This document shows positions 1-8,298 of a stretch of 64,000 nucleotides of DNA, in pieces. This stretch comes from Anaerolineae bacterium (GTDB taxonomy: Bacteria > Chloroflexota > Anaerolineae > Anaerolineales > Anaerolineaceae). The stretch is taken from contig JABUFD010000003.1 of the NCBI GenBank assembly GCA_013314735.1, forward strand, positions 186,001-250,000, written 5' to 3'. The translations under genes were made by a program, and so were the position numbers. Within the stretch, counting starts at the first letter, position 1. Each line of letters begins with the position of its first letter. The notes beneath the pieces were generated by a model. The model saw only the letters and a program-made list of their open reading frames with translations, searched no databases and was not told the DNA's origin.

Positions 1-805
1 TGCCAGAGGCGATGATCGTATTGACCCAAAAATTCAACTGCACCACCGCCACTCCCAACAGGCGCGGCAGCATCAGCAGGATCACCTCTCGCACTCTCGC
101 ATTACGCAGCCCAACGATCAGTTCATATTTTCGCTGTGGCAGTCGCAGCACCTGGGGCAATTGCACCAGTAAGTGCAGTCCCGCCCCTAGCAATGTCCCC
201 CATGCCAACCCCATAATTCCCATCGAGGGCGCGAGCAAGAGTACGCCCAATATAATGCCAACCTGGTATAAACTGGGCGCCAGCGCGGGGAGCAGAAAAT
301 GCTGGTGGGAATTCAGGATTCCCATGAACAAGCCGCTGGCACCAAAGATGACGGCGGCTGGCATTAAGATGCGCAGCAACCGGGCAGTGAGAGCTTGCTG
401 CTCCGGGGAGAACCCCGGCGCCAGCACCTGTGCCACCACCCCATCCGCGAACACCATCACCAGGACACTGAGCACCACCAGTACCAGCGTCACCAGGTTA
501 ATAATGCTGGAAGCCAGTTTCCATGCTTCCTTGTGTTTGCGATCCGTGATCAGGCCGGTAAATACCGGGATAAAGGAGGAACCGAGAGCCCCCCCGGCAA
601 CCAGCAGGTAGATCGTTTCAGAAACCCGGTTGGCGGCATTGTAAGCGTCCAGCGCGTTCGACGTGCCAAATTGCGCAACCGTGAGAATTTTTGCTGCCTG
701 CCCCACCAACTGGCCAAATGCCATGGCGAGAAACACAATCCCCGCCGCCCGGGCAATTTGCCGGTTGGCTTGCTGCTGCGTGGATGATTCACCGGTTGTT
801 TGCAT
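1..805 (-). CDS. murJ: Lipid II flippase MurJ (MviN family), C-terminus cut by window edge
   Basis: The N-terminal 268 residues of a polytopic membrane protein of the MurJ/MviN family, read on the minus strand from an ATG at 805 and open to the left edge. The family moves lipid-linked peptidoglycan precursor across the inner membrane. Family-like features are the Gly/Ala-rich first helix with FGQLVGQAAKILTVAQFG, the following YLLVAGGALGSSFIPVFT segment, and at least six hydrophobic helices. There is no Shine-Dalgarno; instead a TATAAT box ends 7 nt before the ATG, suggesting a near-leaderless message. The downstream end is not visible, so intactness cannot be judged. Recognition is by family resemblance of the translated sequence. 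Confidence 0.9.
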   Translation of the reverse strand, partial: MQTTGESSTQQQANRQIARAAGIVFLAMAFGQLVGQAAKILTVAQFGTSNALDAYNAANRVSETIYLLVAGGALGSSFIPVFTGLITDRKHKEAWKLASSIINLVTLVLVVLSVLVMVFADGVVAQVLAPGFSPEQQALTARLLRILMPAAVIFGASGLFMGILNSHQHFLLPALAPSLYQVGIILGVLLLAPSMGIMGLAWGTLLGAGLHLLVQLPQVLRLPQRKYELIVGLRNARVREVILLMLPRLLGVAVVQLNFWVNTIIASG

Positions 806-812
806 GGCGTTG

Positions 813-842
813 ATTATACTGGTGGTTGAAAGCTACTGGCAA
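813..842 (-). promoter_or_regulatory. Promoter of murJ, near-leaderless
   Basis: On the minus strand a -35 TTGCCA (837-842) and a -10 TATAAT (813-818) are separated by 18 bp. Only 7 nt lie between the -10 box and the murJ ATG, so a normal start point would fall at or next to the initiation codon. Confidence 0.55.
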
Positions 843-879
843 TAGCATCGTAAATTCCGCCTGGTGACAAGCAATTGTG

Positions 880-2685
880 CTAGAAATTCGGCGGTTCTAC
901 CTGACCATTGCGGTATTCATAAATGTAGTAGCAGCCGTTCCAGATTGGCGAGTTTCGGATACAGCGGTCGAACAGGAAACCGCCGGGGAACAATTCCTGA
1001 ATATGGAGCGCCTCCGCGAAATTCACATCGAGGAAAAAGAAAGTCAGGCGGTCTCCGGGTGACTGCGGGGTTTCCGGCACCTCCCCCCAACGGCCGGTCA
1101 TACTGGTATACAGATGAACATCCGGCACCAGAAGGGGCAGGGCTGCAATCGAATCATAGCCCATATTGGGATACCCATAAAAAATTACTTCACGGAACGG
1201 TTCGTCCGTGGCATTGAGATAAGCGGCGAAATCATTGGCGATCAGGGTGTTAACCCCGCCCAGTGTATCCCGGTGCGGGAAGGTTTCCAGGTAAAACCAG
1301 CTTTCACGGGTGAATATCAACAATACGACCAGGGAAACAACCCAACGCAGATTCATACTGCGACGATTAATGATCAGCTTGACCAGATTGACGCCTTCAA
1401 CCAGGCCATATGCCGCCACCAGGCTCAAGGCAGGCAGAACCGCTGTGTAACGTTGGGAAGCCGGCGTATCCACGCTCAGGACCACACCCAGCACAATCGT
1501 CACCATCCAACCGAAAATCAACAGCACGCGTTCATCACGGAATTTTCGAATGACCAGCTGCACCGCCATCAGGATGAAACCCAGTTCAAACAGGAAGGCG
1601 GCCGGCATCAATAAGATCGGTGTCCCGGCTTCGTAGTACCCATGCACCGGGAAGGAGATGATTCCTTTGACCGCAGTGGCCACCTGGTACCACACCACGC
1701 TCAACACGGTACGGCCATTTTGCAGCTGCACGGGCATCCAGTCACGGTCAAACACCGAAACCCGTACAAAAGGTGCCTGAAAGTCCATCGGGTGTTTGGT
1801 ATAGAAGTAATACAAGGGCATCATGACCACAGCACCCAACACCAGCATAAAGATCAGCCAGTATGCCTGAGAGCGGGTCTTTCCTCGGTCTACCAGGAAC
1901 AATACCCCAATCACCAGCAAGATCAGGGGGATTAATGCGCGCGATGTGGCATAAAAATATTGGGAGAATCCCAGAGCCAGCCCGGCGATGAAGTAACTGA
2001 AGCGGCTCTCCCGTTTCCATCCGCGCCACAGGAAACCAATTGCTGCCAGGAAAAAGAACGGGTCCCAAATATTGTTTAACCCAATCCGGCTCATGTGATT
2101 ATGAATAGGAAGCACACTGAGCAAAATTGCTGCCGCCAGTGCCACTATTTCATCAAACATCTCCCTGGCTACCAGGTATAGTACCGGTATCGTCAGGGCC
2201 CCGATCACGACAGAACTCATCCGCACCCCGGCAGCATTGGCACCGATCAGGCGAATATAAATGGCCTGAATAAATGGATGCATCGCCGGGAAAGAGAACC
2301 AGCCGGAGGTGAAAATGTTATTCCATTCTCCCTGGAGAAATTTGACCGCATCCAATGCCGAACCACTTTCGTCGCCGTTTAGCAATGCGGGTAAATGATG
2401 GATGCGAATCACCCGCACCAAAAATGCCAATAAAAACAGCGAAACAAAAATCGCCACTGTGCGCCAATTCACTTGAATTTTGTGCAGACTGGAAAATCCC
2501 ACCATAATATGGAAACACAACACAATCGCCGTCACCCACAGAATAACTCCCCACCAATCCGCAATCAATGCCTGGTCACCAATCGCAATACTGCCCCAAA
2601 ATGCCAGCAACAGAACCAAAAGAGGGAGAAATTTCTTCTGGTGACGATCAAAAAATTGCATGATTTCATTTTCTGAAGGATTCAT
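880..2685 (-). CDS. GT-C fold membrane glycosyltransferase (PMT_2/ArnT-like)
   Basis: A 601-aa integral membrane protein with about a dozen hydrophobic segments. It resembles the GT39/GT83 (PMT_2, ArnT-like) glycosyltransferases that move a sugar from a polyprenyl-phosphate donor outside the membrane. The key sign is the acidic motif NGDESG in the first large extracytoplasmic loop (about residue 104), at the usual position of the catalytic Asp/Glu. The C-terminal ~100 residues are a soluble domain with few helices. The acceptor (protein, lipid or cell-wall glycan) cannot be told from sequence. It is the gene upstream of murJ on the same strand, 74 nt away; murJ has its own promoter. Start at 2685 is preceded by a GGAAGTAAG stretch. 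Confidence 0.8.
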   Translation of the reverse strand: MNPSENEIMQFFDRHQKKFLPLLVLLLAFWGSIAIGDQALIADWWGVILWVTAIVLCFHIMVGFSSLHKIQVNWRTVAIFVSLFLLAFLVRVIRIHHLPALLNGDESGSALDAVKFLQGEWNNIFTSGWFSFPAMHPFIQAIYIRLIGANAAGVRMSSVVIGALTIPVLYLVAREMFDEIVALAAAILLSVLPIHNHMSRIGLNNIWDPFFFLAAIGFLWRGWKRESRFSYFIAGLALGFSQYFYATSRALIPLILLVIGVLFLVDRGKTRSQAYWLIFMLVLGAVVMMPLYYFYTKHPMDFQAPFVRVSVFDRDWMPVQLQNGRTVLSVVWYQVATAVKGIISFPVHGYYEAGTPILLMPAAFLFELGFILMAVQLVIRKFRDERVLLIFGWMVTIVLGVVLSVDTPASQRYTAVLPALSLVAAYGLVEGVNLVKLIINRRSMNLRWVVSLVVLLIFTRESWFYLETFPHRDTLGGVNTLIANDFAAYLNATDEPFREVIFYGYPNMGYDSIAALPLLVPDVHLYTSMTGRWGEVPETPQSPGDRLTFFFLDVNFAEALHIQELFPGGFLFDRCIRNSPIWNGCYYIYEYRNGQVEPPNF

Positions 2686-2725
2686 GGCTTACTTCCTGTC
2701 GTTTTCCTGTAACACTTCTCATTTT

Positions 2726-2755
2726 ATTATATATGAGTTCCGTTGAAGACAACAA
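2726..2755 (-). promoter_or_regulatory. Putative promoter of the GT-C glycosyltransferase gene
   Basis: On the minus strand TTGTTG (2750-2755) and TATAAT (2726-2731) with an 18-bp spacer, about 40 nt upstream of the start codon. The -35 match is moderate. Confidence 0.4.
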
Positions 2756-2899
2756 ACAATAACGCAAATCACCGCGGCAAAATAGAGCACGGGCACACCA
2801 GGAATGTAGAATACCAGGCAGGCATTTTGCATTCCTGTTTCCCAATAATCGCTTTCGGGAAAGTGTTACAATCAAAATAATAGACTGGGAAGGTGCAGC

Positions 2900-4945
2900 A
2901 TGAGCGATCAATTTATTGGCAAACGATATCGTGTGATCCGAAAACTGGGCGAAGGTGGGATGGGCAGTGTGTACCAGGCAGTCGATGAACGCCTGGCGCG
3001 CGAAGTCGCCGTAAAACGGCTGGATCTCCCCGACCACAGCGACCCCCAGGTGGTTGCCCAATTTGTCCAACGCTTTGAACGTGAAGCCAAAACCATGGCA
3101 CAGTTCAACCATCCCAATATCGTGCGCGTGTTCGATTACGGGCAGGACGAAACAGGACTGTTCCTGGTGATTGAATATATGCCCGGTGGTACGCTGAAAG
3201 AACGCATGGGAAAATCCATCAATGAACGGGAGGCCGCCACTTTATTGCTTCCGATTGCCAATGCCCTCAGCTATGTGCATGAGCGCGGTATTGTCCACCG
3301 CGACGTGAAGCCTGCCAATATCCTGTATGATGTCCACAACAACCCGATGTTGACTGATTTCGGCATCGTCAAGATGATGGAAAGCACCGGTGCCACCCTC
3401 ACCGCCGCCGGAATGGGCGTGGGAACCCCCACCTACATGGCACCGGAACAGGCCAGCAAAGATTTCGACCACCGCGTTGACCAATATGCCCTGGGAATCA
3501 TTTTCTATGAACTGGTCACGGGCCGCAAGCCCTATGAAGGCAACACCCCGCTGCAAACCATGTACATGCACGCCGCCAGTCCGCTGCCGGACCCTCGCAT
3601 ATACGTTCCCAACCTGTCAACCGAAGCCTGCGAGTTGATCCAGACCGCGCTCTCGAAAAACCGCAATGGACGTTATCCATCAATGGTCTTCTTCGCCCAG
3701 GCGCTGCAGCGTGTGATTGTGGGGCAAAGCCAATTTGCCACCCTTTCCAGCCAGGCGGACAATGATGCCACCCGCATCTCAGGGGCATCCAATGCGACTG
3801 TGATGCCATCTGTCATTCCTGCAGCCGCGCCGCCAGTGGAAACACCCGCTTTTCGACCATCAACCACGCAGCCGCCTGCGGCCATCCCCGCCACGCCAAT
3901 CGCGTCACCGCCGCAAACCCAGGCAAACCGTAAAAAGTTCAACCCGTTGTGGCTGGTTTTGGGATTGGTAGGCGTGCTTGCCATCGGTGCCGTGCTGGCA
4001 GCCGTGCTGATCCTGCCTGGATTGTTGCAGCCCAAAACCGACACGACCCCCACCGTGGCTGAACTGGCACTGCGGCTGACCGAATTGGCGCAGGCACCCA
4101 CCGAAACTCTGGCGCCAACCCTGACCTTGCTGCCAGAAAACCCACCCACTCCGGATATCCAGGCGACAGCCACCCAGTCACCCACCCAGGAAGATACCCC
4201 CACCCTGGCCCCCACCGAACCATCCGCTGGTTCGATCCTGGTGCGGGATGCGGACCAGATGCCAATGGTTTACATTCCCTCCGGTGATTTCACCATGGGT
4301 ACCAATGACAGCCGTGTCGACCAGCGCCCCGCGCATATGGTCACATTGGATGGCTATTGGATTGACCAGTACGAAGTGACCAACCGCCAGTACGCACTGT
4401 GCGTCGAAGCCGGTGTCTGCAAGCGACCAATTGACAAAGCCTCGGCTACCCGAGCTGACTATTATGAAGACGCAATCTATGCCGACTACCCGGTGATCAA
4501 CATCCGTTGGGCGCAAGCCAATCAGTACTGCAAGTGGGTCAATGGCCGCCTGCCCACCGAAGCCGAGTGGGAAAACGCCGCCCGTGGTACCGATGGACGC
4601 CTGTATCCCTGGGGCAACGAATTGCCTGATCGGACGCGGTTGAACTATAACAACCAGATTGGCGATACCACCCAGGTAGGCAGTTACCCGTTGGGCGCCA
4701 GCGCTTACGGTTTGTATGATATGGCCGGTAATGTTCGGGAATGGATTTTTGACTGGTATGCCAGCGATTTTTACGAGAACAGCCCGGTTAAAAATCCGGA
4801 TGGACCGGATGAAGGAGAAGCCCGTTCCCTGCGCGGCGGTTCATGGCAGAGTGATGTCAATTCCACCCGCGCCGCGTACCGTATGCTGGGATATCCGGAG
4901 AATAACAGCAACCAGATCGGTTTCCGCTGTGTGATCCGGCCCTGA
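2900..4945 (+). CDS. Membrane Ser/Thr protein kinase fused to an FGE-sulfatase-type domain
   Basis: 681 aa with a cytoplasmic Hanks-type kinase, one transmembrane helix and an exported C-terminal domain. Kinase: glycine loop GEGGMGSVY (17-25), catalytic Lys39, HRDVKPANIL near 133, DFG near 153, APEQ and a DVW-like DQYALG segment. A Pro/Ala/Thr-rich linker leads to a helix at about 348-375, then another Thr/Pro linker. The last ~230 residues match formylglycine-generating-enzyme/SUMF1 domains (MVYIPSGDFTMG, RLPTEAEWE, YPWGN, LRGGSW, GFRC). The paired active-site cysteines of true FGEs are missing (GSWQSDVNSTRAAYR), so the domain is more likely a ligand-binding sensor than an oxidase. Starts after GGAAGG; a TACAAT box lies 27 nt upstream of the ATG. 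Followed by a creatininase-family gene 28 nt downstream. Confidence 0.93.
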   Translation: MSDQFIGKRYRVIRKLGEGGMGSVYQAVDERLAREVAVKRLDLPDHSDPQVVAQFVQRFEREAKTMAQFNHPNIVRVFDYGQDETGLFLVIEYMPGGTLKERMGKSINEREAATLLLPIANALSYVHERGIVHRDVKPANILYDVHNNPMLTDFGIVKMMESTGATLTAAGMGVGTPTYMAPEQASKDFDHRVDQYALGIIFYELVTGRKPYEGNTPLQTMYMHAASPLPDPRIYVPNLSTEACELIQTALSKNRNGRYPSMVFFAQALQRVIVGQSQFATLSSQADNDATRISGASNATVMPSVIPAAAPPVETPAFRPSTTQPPAAIPATPIASPPQTQANRKKFNPLWLVLGLVGVLAIGAVLAAVLILPGLLQPKTDTTPTVAELALRLTELAQAPTETLAPTLTLLPENPPTPDIQATATQSPTQEDTPTLAPTEPSAGSILVRDADQMPMVYIPSGDFTMGTNDSRVDQRPAHMVTLDGYWIDQYEVTNRQYALCVEAGVCKRPIDKASATRADYYEDAIYADYPVINIRWAQANQYCKWVNGRLPTEAEWENAARGTDGRLYPWGNELPDRTRLNYNNQIGDTTQVGSYPLGASAYGLYDMAGNVREWIFDWYASDFYENSPVKNPDGPDEGEARSLRGGSWQSDVNSTRAAYRMLGYPENNSNQIGFRCVIRP

Positions 4946-4973
4946 CCGATTTCAACACCACGGAGGTAGGACA

Positions 4974-5759
4974 ATGCAATGGGAAAACCTGACCGCATCA
5001 GATTTTGCACAGGCCGTAAAGGAATACGGGGTGTGCATTGTACCATTCGGCGTGCTGGAAAAACACAGCGAACACCTGCCGTTGGGGACGGATTTCCTGG
5101 TGGCGCATGATGCCGCCTGCCGGGCAGCAGATCGTGCTGGTGCCGTGGTCTTTCCGCCTTTTTGCTTCGGCCAAATCTATGAAGCCCGTACCTTTCCCGG
5201 CACAGTGACCCTCAAACCCACGCTCCTGTTGGACCTGCTGCAAGGCATATTGGATGAGATCGGGCGCAATGGCTTTCAAAAAGTGATCCTTTACAATGGC
5301 CACGGCGGTAACAACCACCTGCTGCGGTTTTTGGCGCAGTGTACCCTGTGGGAACCCAAACCTTACAGCGTTTACCTGTATACCGCTGACTTCACCCCCC
5401 AACAGGAAACCGCCTGGAATGCGCTGCTGGAGACCCCGCTCCATGGGCATGCCTGCGAGTGCGAAACCAGCATGATGCTGGCCTGCCGGTCGGAGCTGGT
5501 ACACATGGAACGCGTTCCAGAAACACCCGCCAATCCGCTGCAACGCATGAAACAGGTTCCCAATGCCTTCGCCGGCATCAGCTGGTATGCCGACTATCCC
5601 GACCATTATGCCGGCGATGCCCGTCCTGCCACCGCGGAGAAAGGGCAGGCGCTGCGGGAAATCATCGTATCTGCTTTCGCGGACTTCATCGAAGCCGTCA
5701 AGCGCGATGCTGTGGTTCCTGCGCTGGAACAGGAATTTTTTCAACATACCAAATGGTAA
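4974..5759 (+). CDS. Creatininase family amidohydrolase
   Basis: 261 aa matching the creatininase/creatinine amidohydrolase superfamily, soluble metal-dependent hydrolases of cyclic or linear amides. Metal-site motifs are recognisable: LEKHSEHLPLGTD (about 23-35), NGHGGNN (about 107-113) and the acidic CECETSMML segment near 160. Family members also include enzymes of mycofactocin and riboflavin-like pathways, so the true substrate is not settled by sequence. It starts 28 nt after the kinase-FGE gene with an AGGTAGG ribosome site and is probably co-transcribed with it. No further metabolic partner is adjacent, so function is given at family level only. Confidence 0.85.
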   Translation: MQWENLTASDFAQAVKEYGVCIVPFGVLEKHSEHLPLGTDFLVAHDAACRAADRAGAVVFPPFCFGQIYEARTFPGTVTLKPTLLLDLLQGILDEIGRNGFQKVILYNGHGGNNHLLRFLAQCTLWEPKPYSVYLYTADFTPQQETAWNALLETPLHGHACECETSMMLACRSELVHMERVPETPANPLQRMKQVPNAFAGISWYADYPDHYAGDARPATAEKGQALREIIVSAFADFIEAVKRDAVVPALEQEFFQHTKW

Positions 5760-6036
5760 ACAACACAGGTATGACCTCTCCAAATCGAGGAGTTTTCTGC
5801 AGAATCATTGTATTTTAAGGAATTTCGAGTATACTTCCGACAATTCCAGGTCATACCTGACCATTTCCCGTTTTTTTAATTCGTATATCTTTGTGCTGTA
5901 AAGAAACAGATAATTGCTCCATTGTGTAAGCCACAATGATTTGTTTTTAAGCAGCACAAAAATGAGCGCTGATGAAGCGAAAGCATCTGCGTCTATCAAG
6001 GTTTTTTGTAAAAAGGATTATATGGAGGATGAACAA
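5760..6036 (+). other. 277-bp AT-rich leader region upstream of the protease gene
   Basis: No gene seen. It holds a 6-bp hairpin ATTGTG/CACAAT (5921-5937) and a GNRA-capped stem GAT..GC-GAAA-GC-ATC (5971-5987) embedded in a longer GCAG/CTGC pairing (5951-5990), followed by a T6 run at 6002-6007. This may be a structured 5' leader; no known riboswitch core was recognised. Confidence 0.35.
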
Positions 6037-8235
6037 ATGCAAAAACACAAATCAATTTTTACTCTTTTAACATTGGCTCTGGTAATGGCCTTCCTGTTCA
6101 CCGGCCTGGCGCCGGTGGCAGCTGCCCCCAAGGAGAAAGTCCGGGTGTGGGTCGAATTCCAACCTGGTAAAAAAGCGGATGTGGAAAAAACACTCAAGGG
6201 GCAGAGTGCAGAATTCCATTATACGTTTGATGACCTGAATTCCTTCGTAGTCACCCTGCCTTCGGCAGCAATCAACGGGCTCAGCAACAACCCCAATGTG
6301 GTGGATATTGAAGAAGATGTGAAACGCTACCCGATGGCCCAGGATTTCACCGCCCTGAATGCCTTTCTTTCGGATACAACCGACCCAACCGGGCAGATCG
6401 TGCCGTGGGGGATCGATGCTGTTCAGGCTCGCGATGTGTGGGATACGAACCGTGATGGCGTTGTCGACCCCGGCGCTCCGACCGGTGCGGGTATCAAACT
6501 TTGCATCATCGATTCCGGTTATTACCGTGATCATGAAGACCTGCCGGATTCCAACGTGAGTGGCGTTTCCCAGGTGGATAACGAATGGTGGGTGGATGGC
6601 CTGGGCCACGGCTCCCATGTGGCCGGCACGATTGCCGCCCAGAATAACGGCATCGGTGTGGTGGGCGTAACCCCTGGTGGAATTGATTTATTTATCGTGA
6701 AAATCTTCGATAACAACGGTGCTTGGACGTTATCATCTGACCTTGCGGCGGCAGCCAACACCTGTGTTGCCAATGGTGCTGATGTGATTAGCATGAGCCT
6801 TGGCGGTGGCTATTCACGCAAGGAAGAACGCGCTTTCAACACCATCTACAGCCAGGGTGTACTGCCCATTGCCGCCGCCGGTAATGATGGCACCACAGCT
6901 ATGAGCTATCCAGCATCATACAGCTCTGTGATGTCAGTAGCTGCGATTGACGAAAATCTGATGGTCGCCGATTTCTCGCAACAGAACACCGCGGTCGAAG
7001 TCGCCGCGCCGGGCGTTGATGTATTTTCTACTGTTCCTTACTTGGAAACCAACACATTCATCGTAGACGGTGCATCATATCCGGCACAACACGTGGAATT
7101 CGCGGCATATGGTTCGGCATCTGGACAGTTGGTTGATGGCGGTCTCTGCACCACTACTGGCGCATGGTCAGGGAAGGTGGTGCTATGTTCCCGCGGCGAT
7201 ATCAGCTTTTATGACAAAGTGATGAATGTCCAGAACAGCGGCGGCACGGCAGCCATTATCTACAACAATGTTGCCAACGAAACCCTATATGCCACCCTTG
7301 GCGAAGGATACAGCTCCACCATCGTTGCCATGACATTAACCATGGAAGATGGGTTGGCACTGGTTGCCAGCAAATTAGGAGCAACCGCCAATCTTTCATC
7401 GACCTATCAATGGCCCACCAGTGCCTACGAAAACTATAATGGCACCAGTATGGCAACCCCGCATGCATCTGCTGTTGCCGCTTTGGTATGGAGTGCCAAT
7501 CCTTCCTGGACCAATGCCCAAATTCGGGAGGCTTTGACGGCTTCCGCGTTGGACCTTGGTGCCGCAGGCCGTGATGTAGCCTATGGGTATGGTTTGGTGC
7601 AGGCAAAGGCCGCCCTGGATTTCCTTGGCTATGGCGGCACCCCGGTTAACACACCGCCAACCGTTACCATTTCCAGCCCTGCCAACGGCTCCTCTTTCAC
7701 CCAGGGTGATACTATCTCTCTCTCTGGTTCCGCATCGGACGCAGAGGATGGCAACCTCAGCAGCAGCATCAGCTGGAGTTCCAACCTTGACGGCAGCCTG
7801 GGCACTGGCGCCAGTGTGGCTGCGGTACTCAGCGTGGGTACCCACACCATCACCGCTTCTGTTACAGATTCGGACGGTGCTTCTGCGTCAACTTCTGTTT
7901 CCGTCACGATCAATCCTGCCAGCGGGGGTGATGACCTCGTGGTTGTGGTGAGCACAGACAAAACCACCTATGCTGACCGCCAGAAGGTGCTTGTGACAAC
8001 GACTGTCACAGATGGCAACAACCCGGTGTCCGGTGCATCGGTCACCACCGTCATCACAACCGCCAATGGGTCTACAGCGACCTTCAGCGGTACCACCAGC
8101 ACCACTGGTACGGTATCCTTCAGTTACCGCATCAATGCCAACAAGACTGGCAAAGGTACCTACAGTGTGACGTCAACCGCCATTTTGACCGGTTATACAG
8201 AAGGCACAGGAACAACCACCTTCATTGTTCAGTAG
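6037..8235 (+). CDS. Secreted subtilisin-like serine protease (S8) with PA insert and Ig-like C-terminus
   Basis: 732 aa. Start ATG 6037 is chosen because a GGAGG lies 8 nt upstream and the next residues form a classical signal peptide ending near AAA; earlier in-frame starts would place a charged segment before it. Order: signal peptide (1-~31), I9-type propeptide (~35-105, VRVWVEFQPGKKADVE), S8 catalytic domain with Asp159 (IIDSG), His191 (GHGSHVAG) and Ser471 (GTSMATPH), interrupted by a protease-associated (PA) insert at about 345-460 (LVDGGLCTT, VVLCSRG), then two Ig/Big-like beta domains (~540-730) rich in Thr/Ser. It should degrade extracellular protein, matching the peptide ABC transporter nearby. 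A terminator follows at 8261. Confidence 0.93.
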   Translation: MQKHKSIFTLLTLALVMAFLFTGLAPVAAAPKEKVRVWVEFQPGKKADVEKTLKGQSAEFHYTFDDLNSFVVTLPSAAINGLSNNPNVVDIEEDVKRYPMAQDFTALNAFLSDTTDPTGQIVPWGIDAVQARDVWDTNRDGVVDPGAPTGAGIKLCIIDSGYYRDHEDLPDSNVSGVSQVDNEWWVDGLGHGSHVAGTIAAQNNGIGVVGVTPGGIDLFIVKIFDNNGAWTLSSDLAAAANTCVANGADVISMSLGGGYSRKEERAFNTIYSQGVLPIAAAGNDGTTAMSYPASYSSVMSVAAIDENLMVADFSQQNTAVEVAAPGVDVFSTVPYLETNTFIVDGASYPAQHVEFAAYGSASGQLVDGGLCTTTGAWSGKVVLCSRGDISFYDKVMNVQNSGGTAAIIYNNVANETLYATLGEGYSSTIVAMTLTMEDGLALVASKLGATANLSSTYQWPTSAYENYNGTSMATPHASAVAALVWSANPSWTNAQIREALTASALDLGAAGRDVAYGYGLVQAKAALDFLGYGGTPVNTPPTVTISSPANGSSFTQGDTISLSGSASDAEDGNLSSSISWSSNLDGSLGTGASVAAVLSVGTHTITASVTDSDGASASTSVSVTINPASGGDDLVVVVSTDKTTYADRQKVLVTTTVTDGNNPVSGASVTTVITTANGSTATFSGTTSTTGTVSFSYRINANKTGKGTYSVTSTAILTGYTEGTGTTTFIVQ

Positions 8236-8260
8236 ACCATTTATCACAAACTGTAATCAC

Positions 8261-8297
8261 AACCCCGCTGTGTACAAGCAGCGGGGTTGTTGTTTTT
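8261..8297 (+). terminator. Rho-independent terminator of the subtilisin gene
   Basis: Perfect 10-bp stem AACCCCGCTG/CAGCGGGGTT (8261-8270 and 8279-8288) with an 8-nt loop, followed by GTTGTTTTT. The T tract is on the plus strand only. Confidence 0.85.
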
Positions 8298-8298
8298 G

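Noticed and set aside
2900-4945. Bifunctional kinase and active formylglycine-generating enzyme
   Set aside because: The catalytic cysteine pair is missing in the C-terminal domain.
5951-6007. Cyclic di-GMP (GEMM) riboswitch before the protease gene
   Set aside because: The GAAA-capped stem is suggestive, but the conserved GCAAACC and GACGCAAAGCC-type core is absent.
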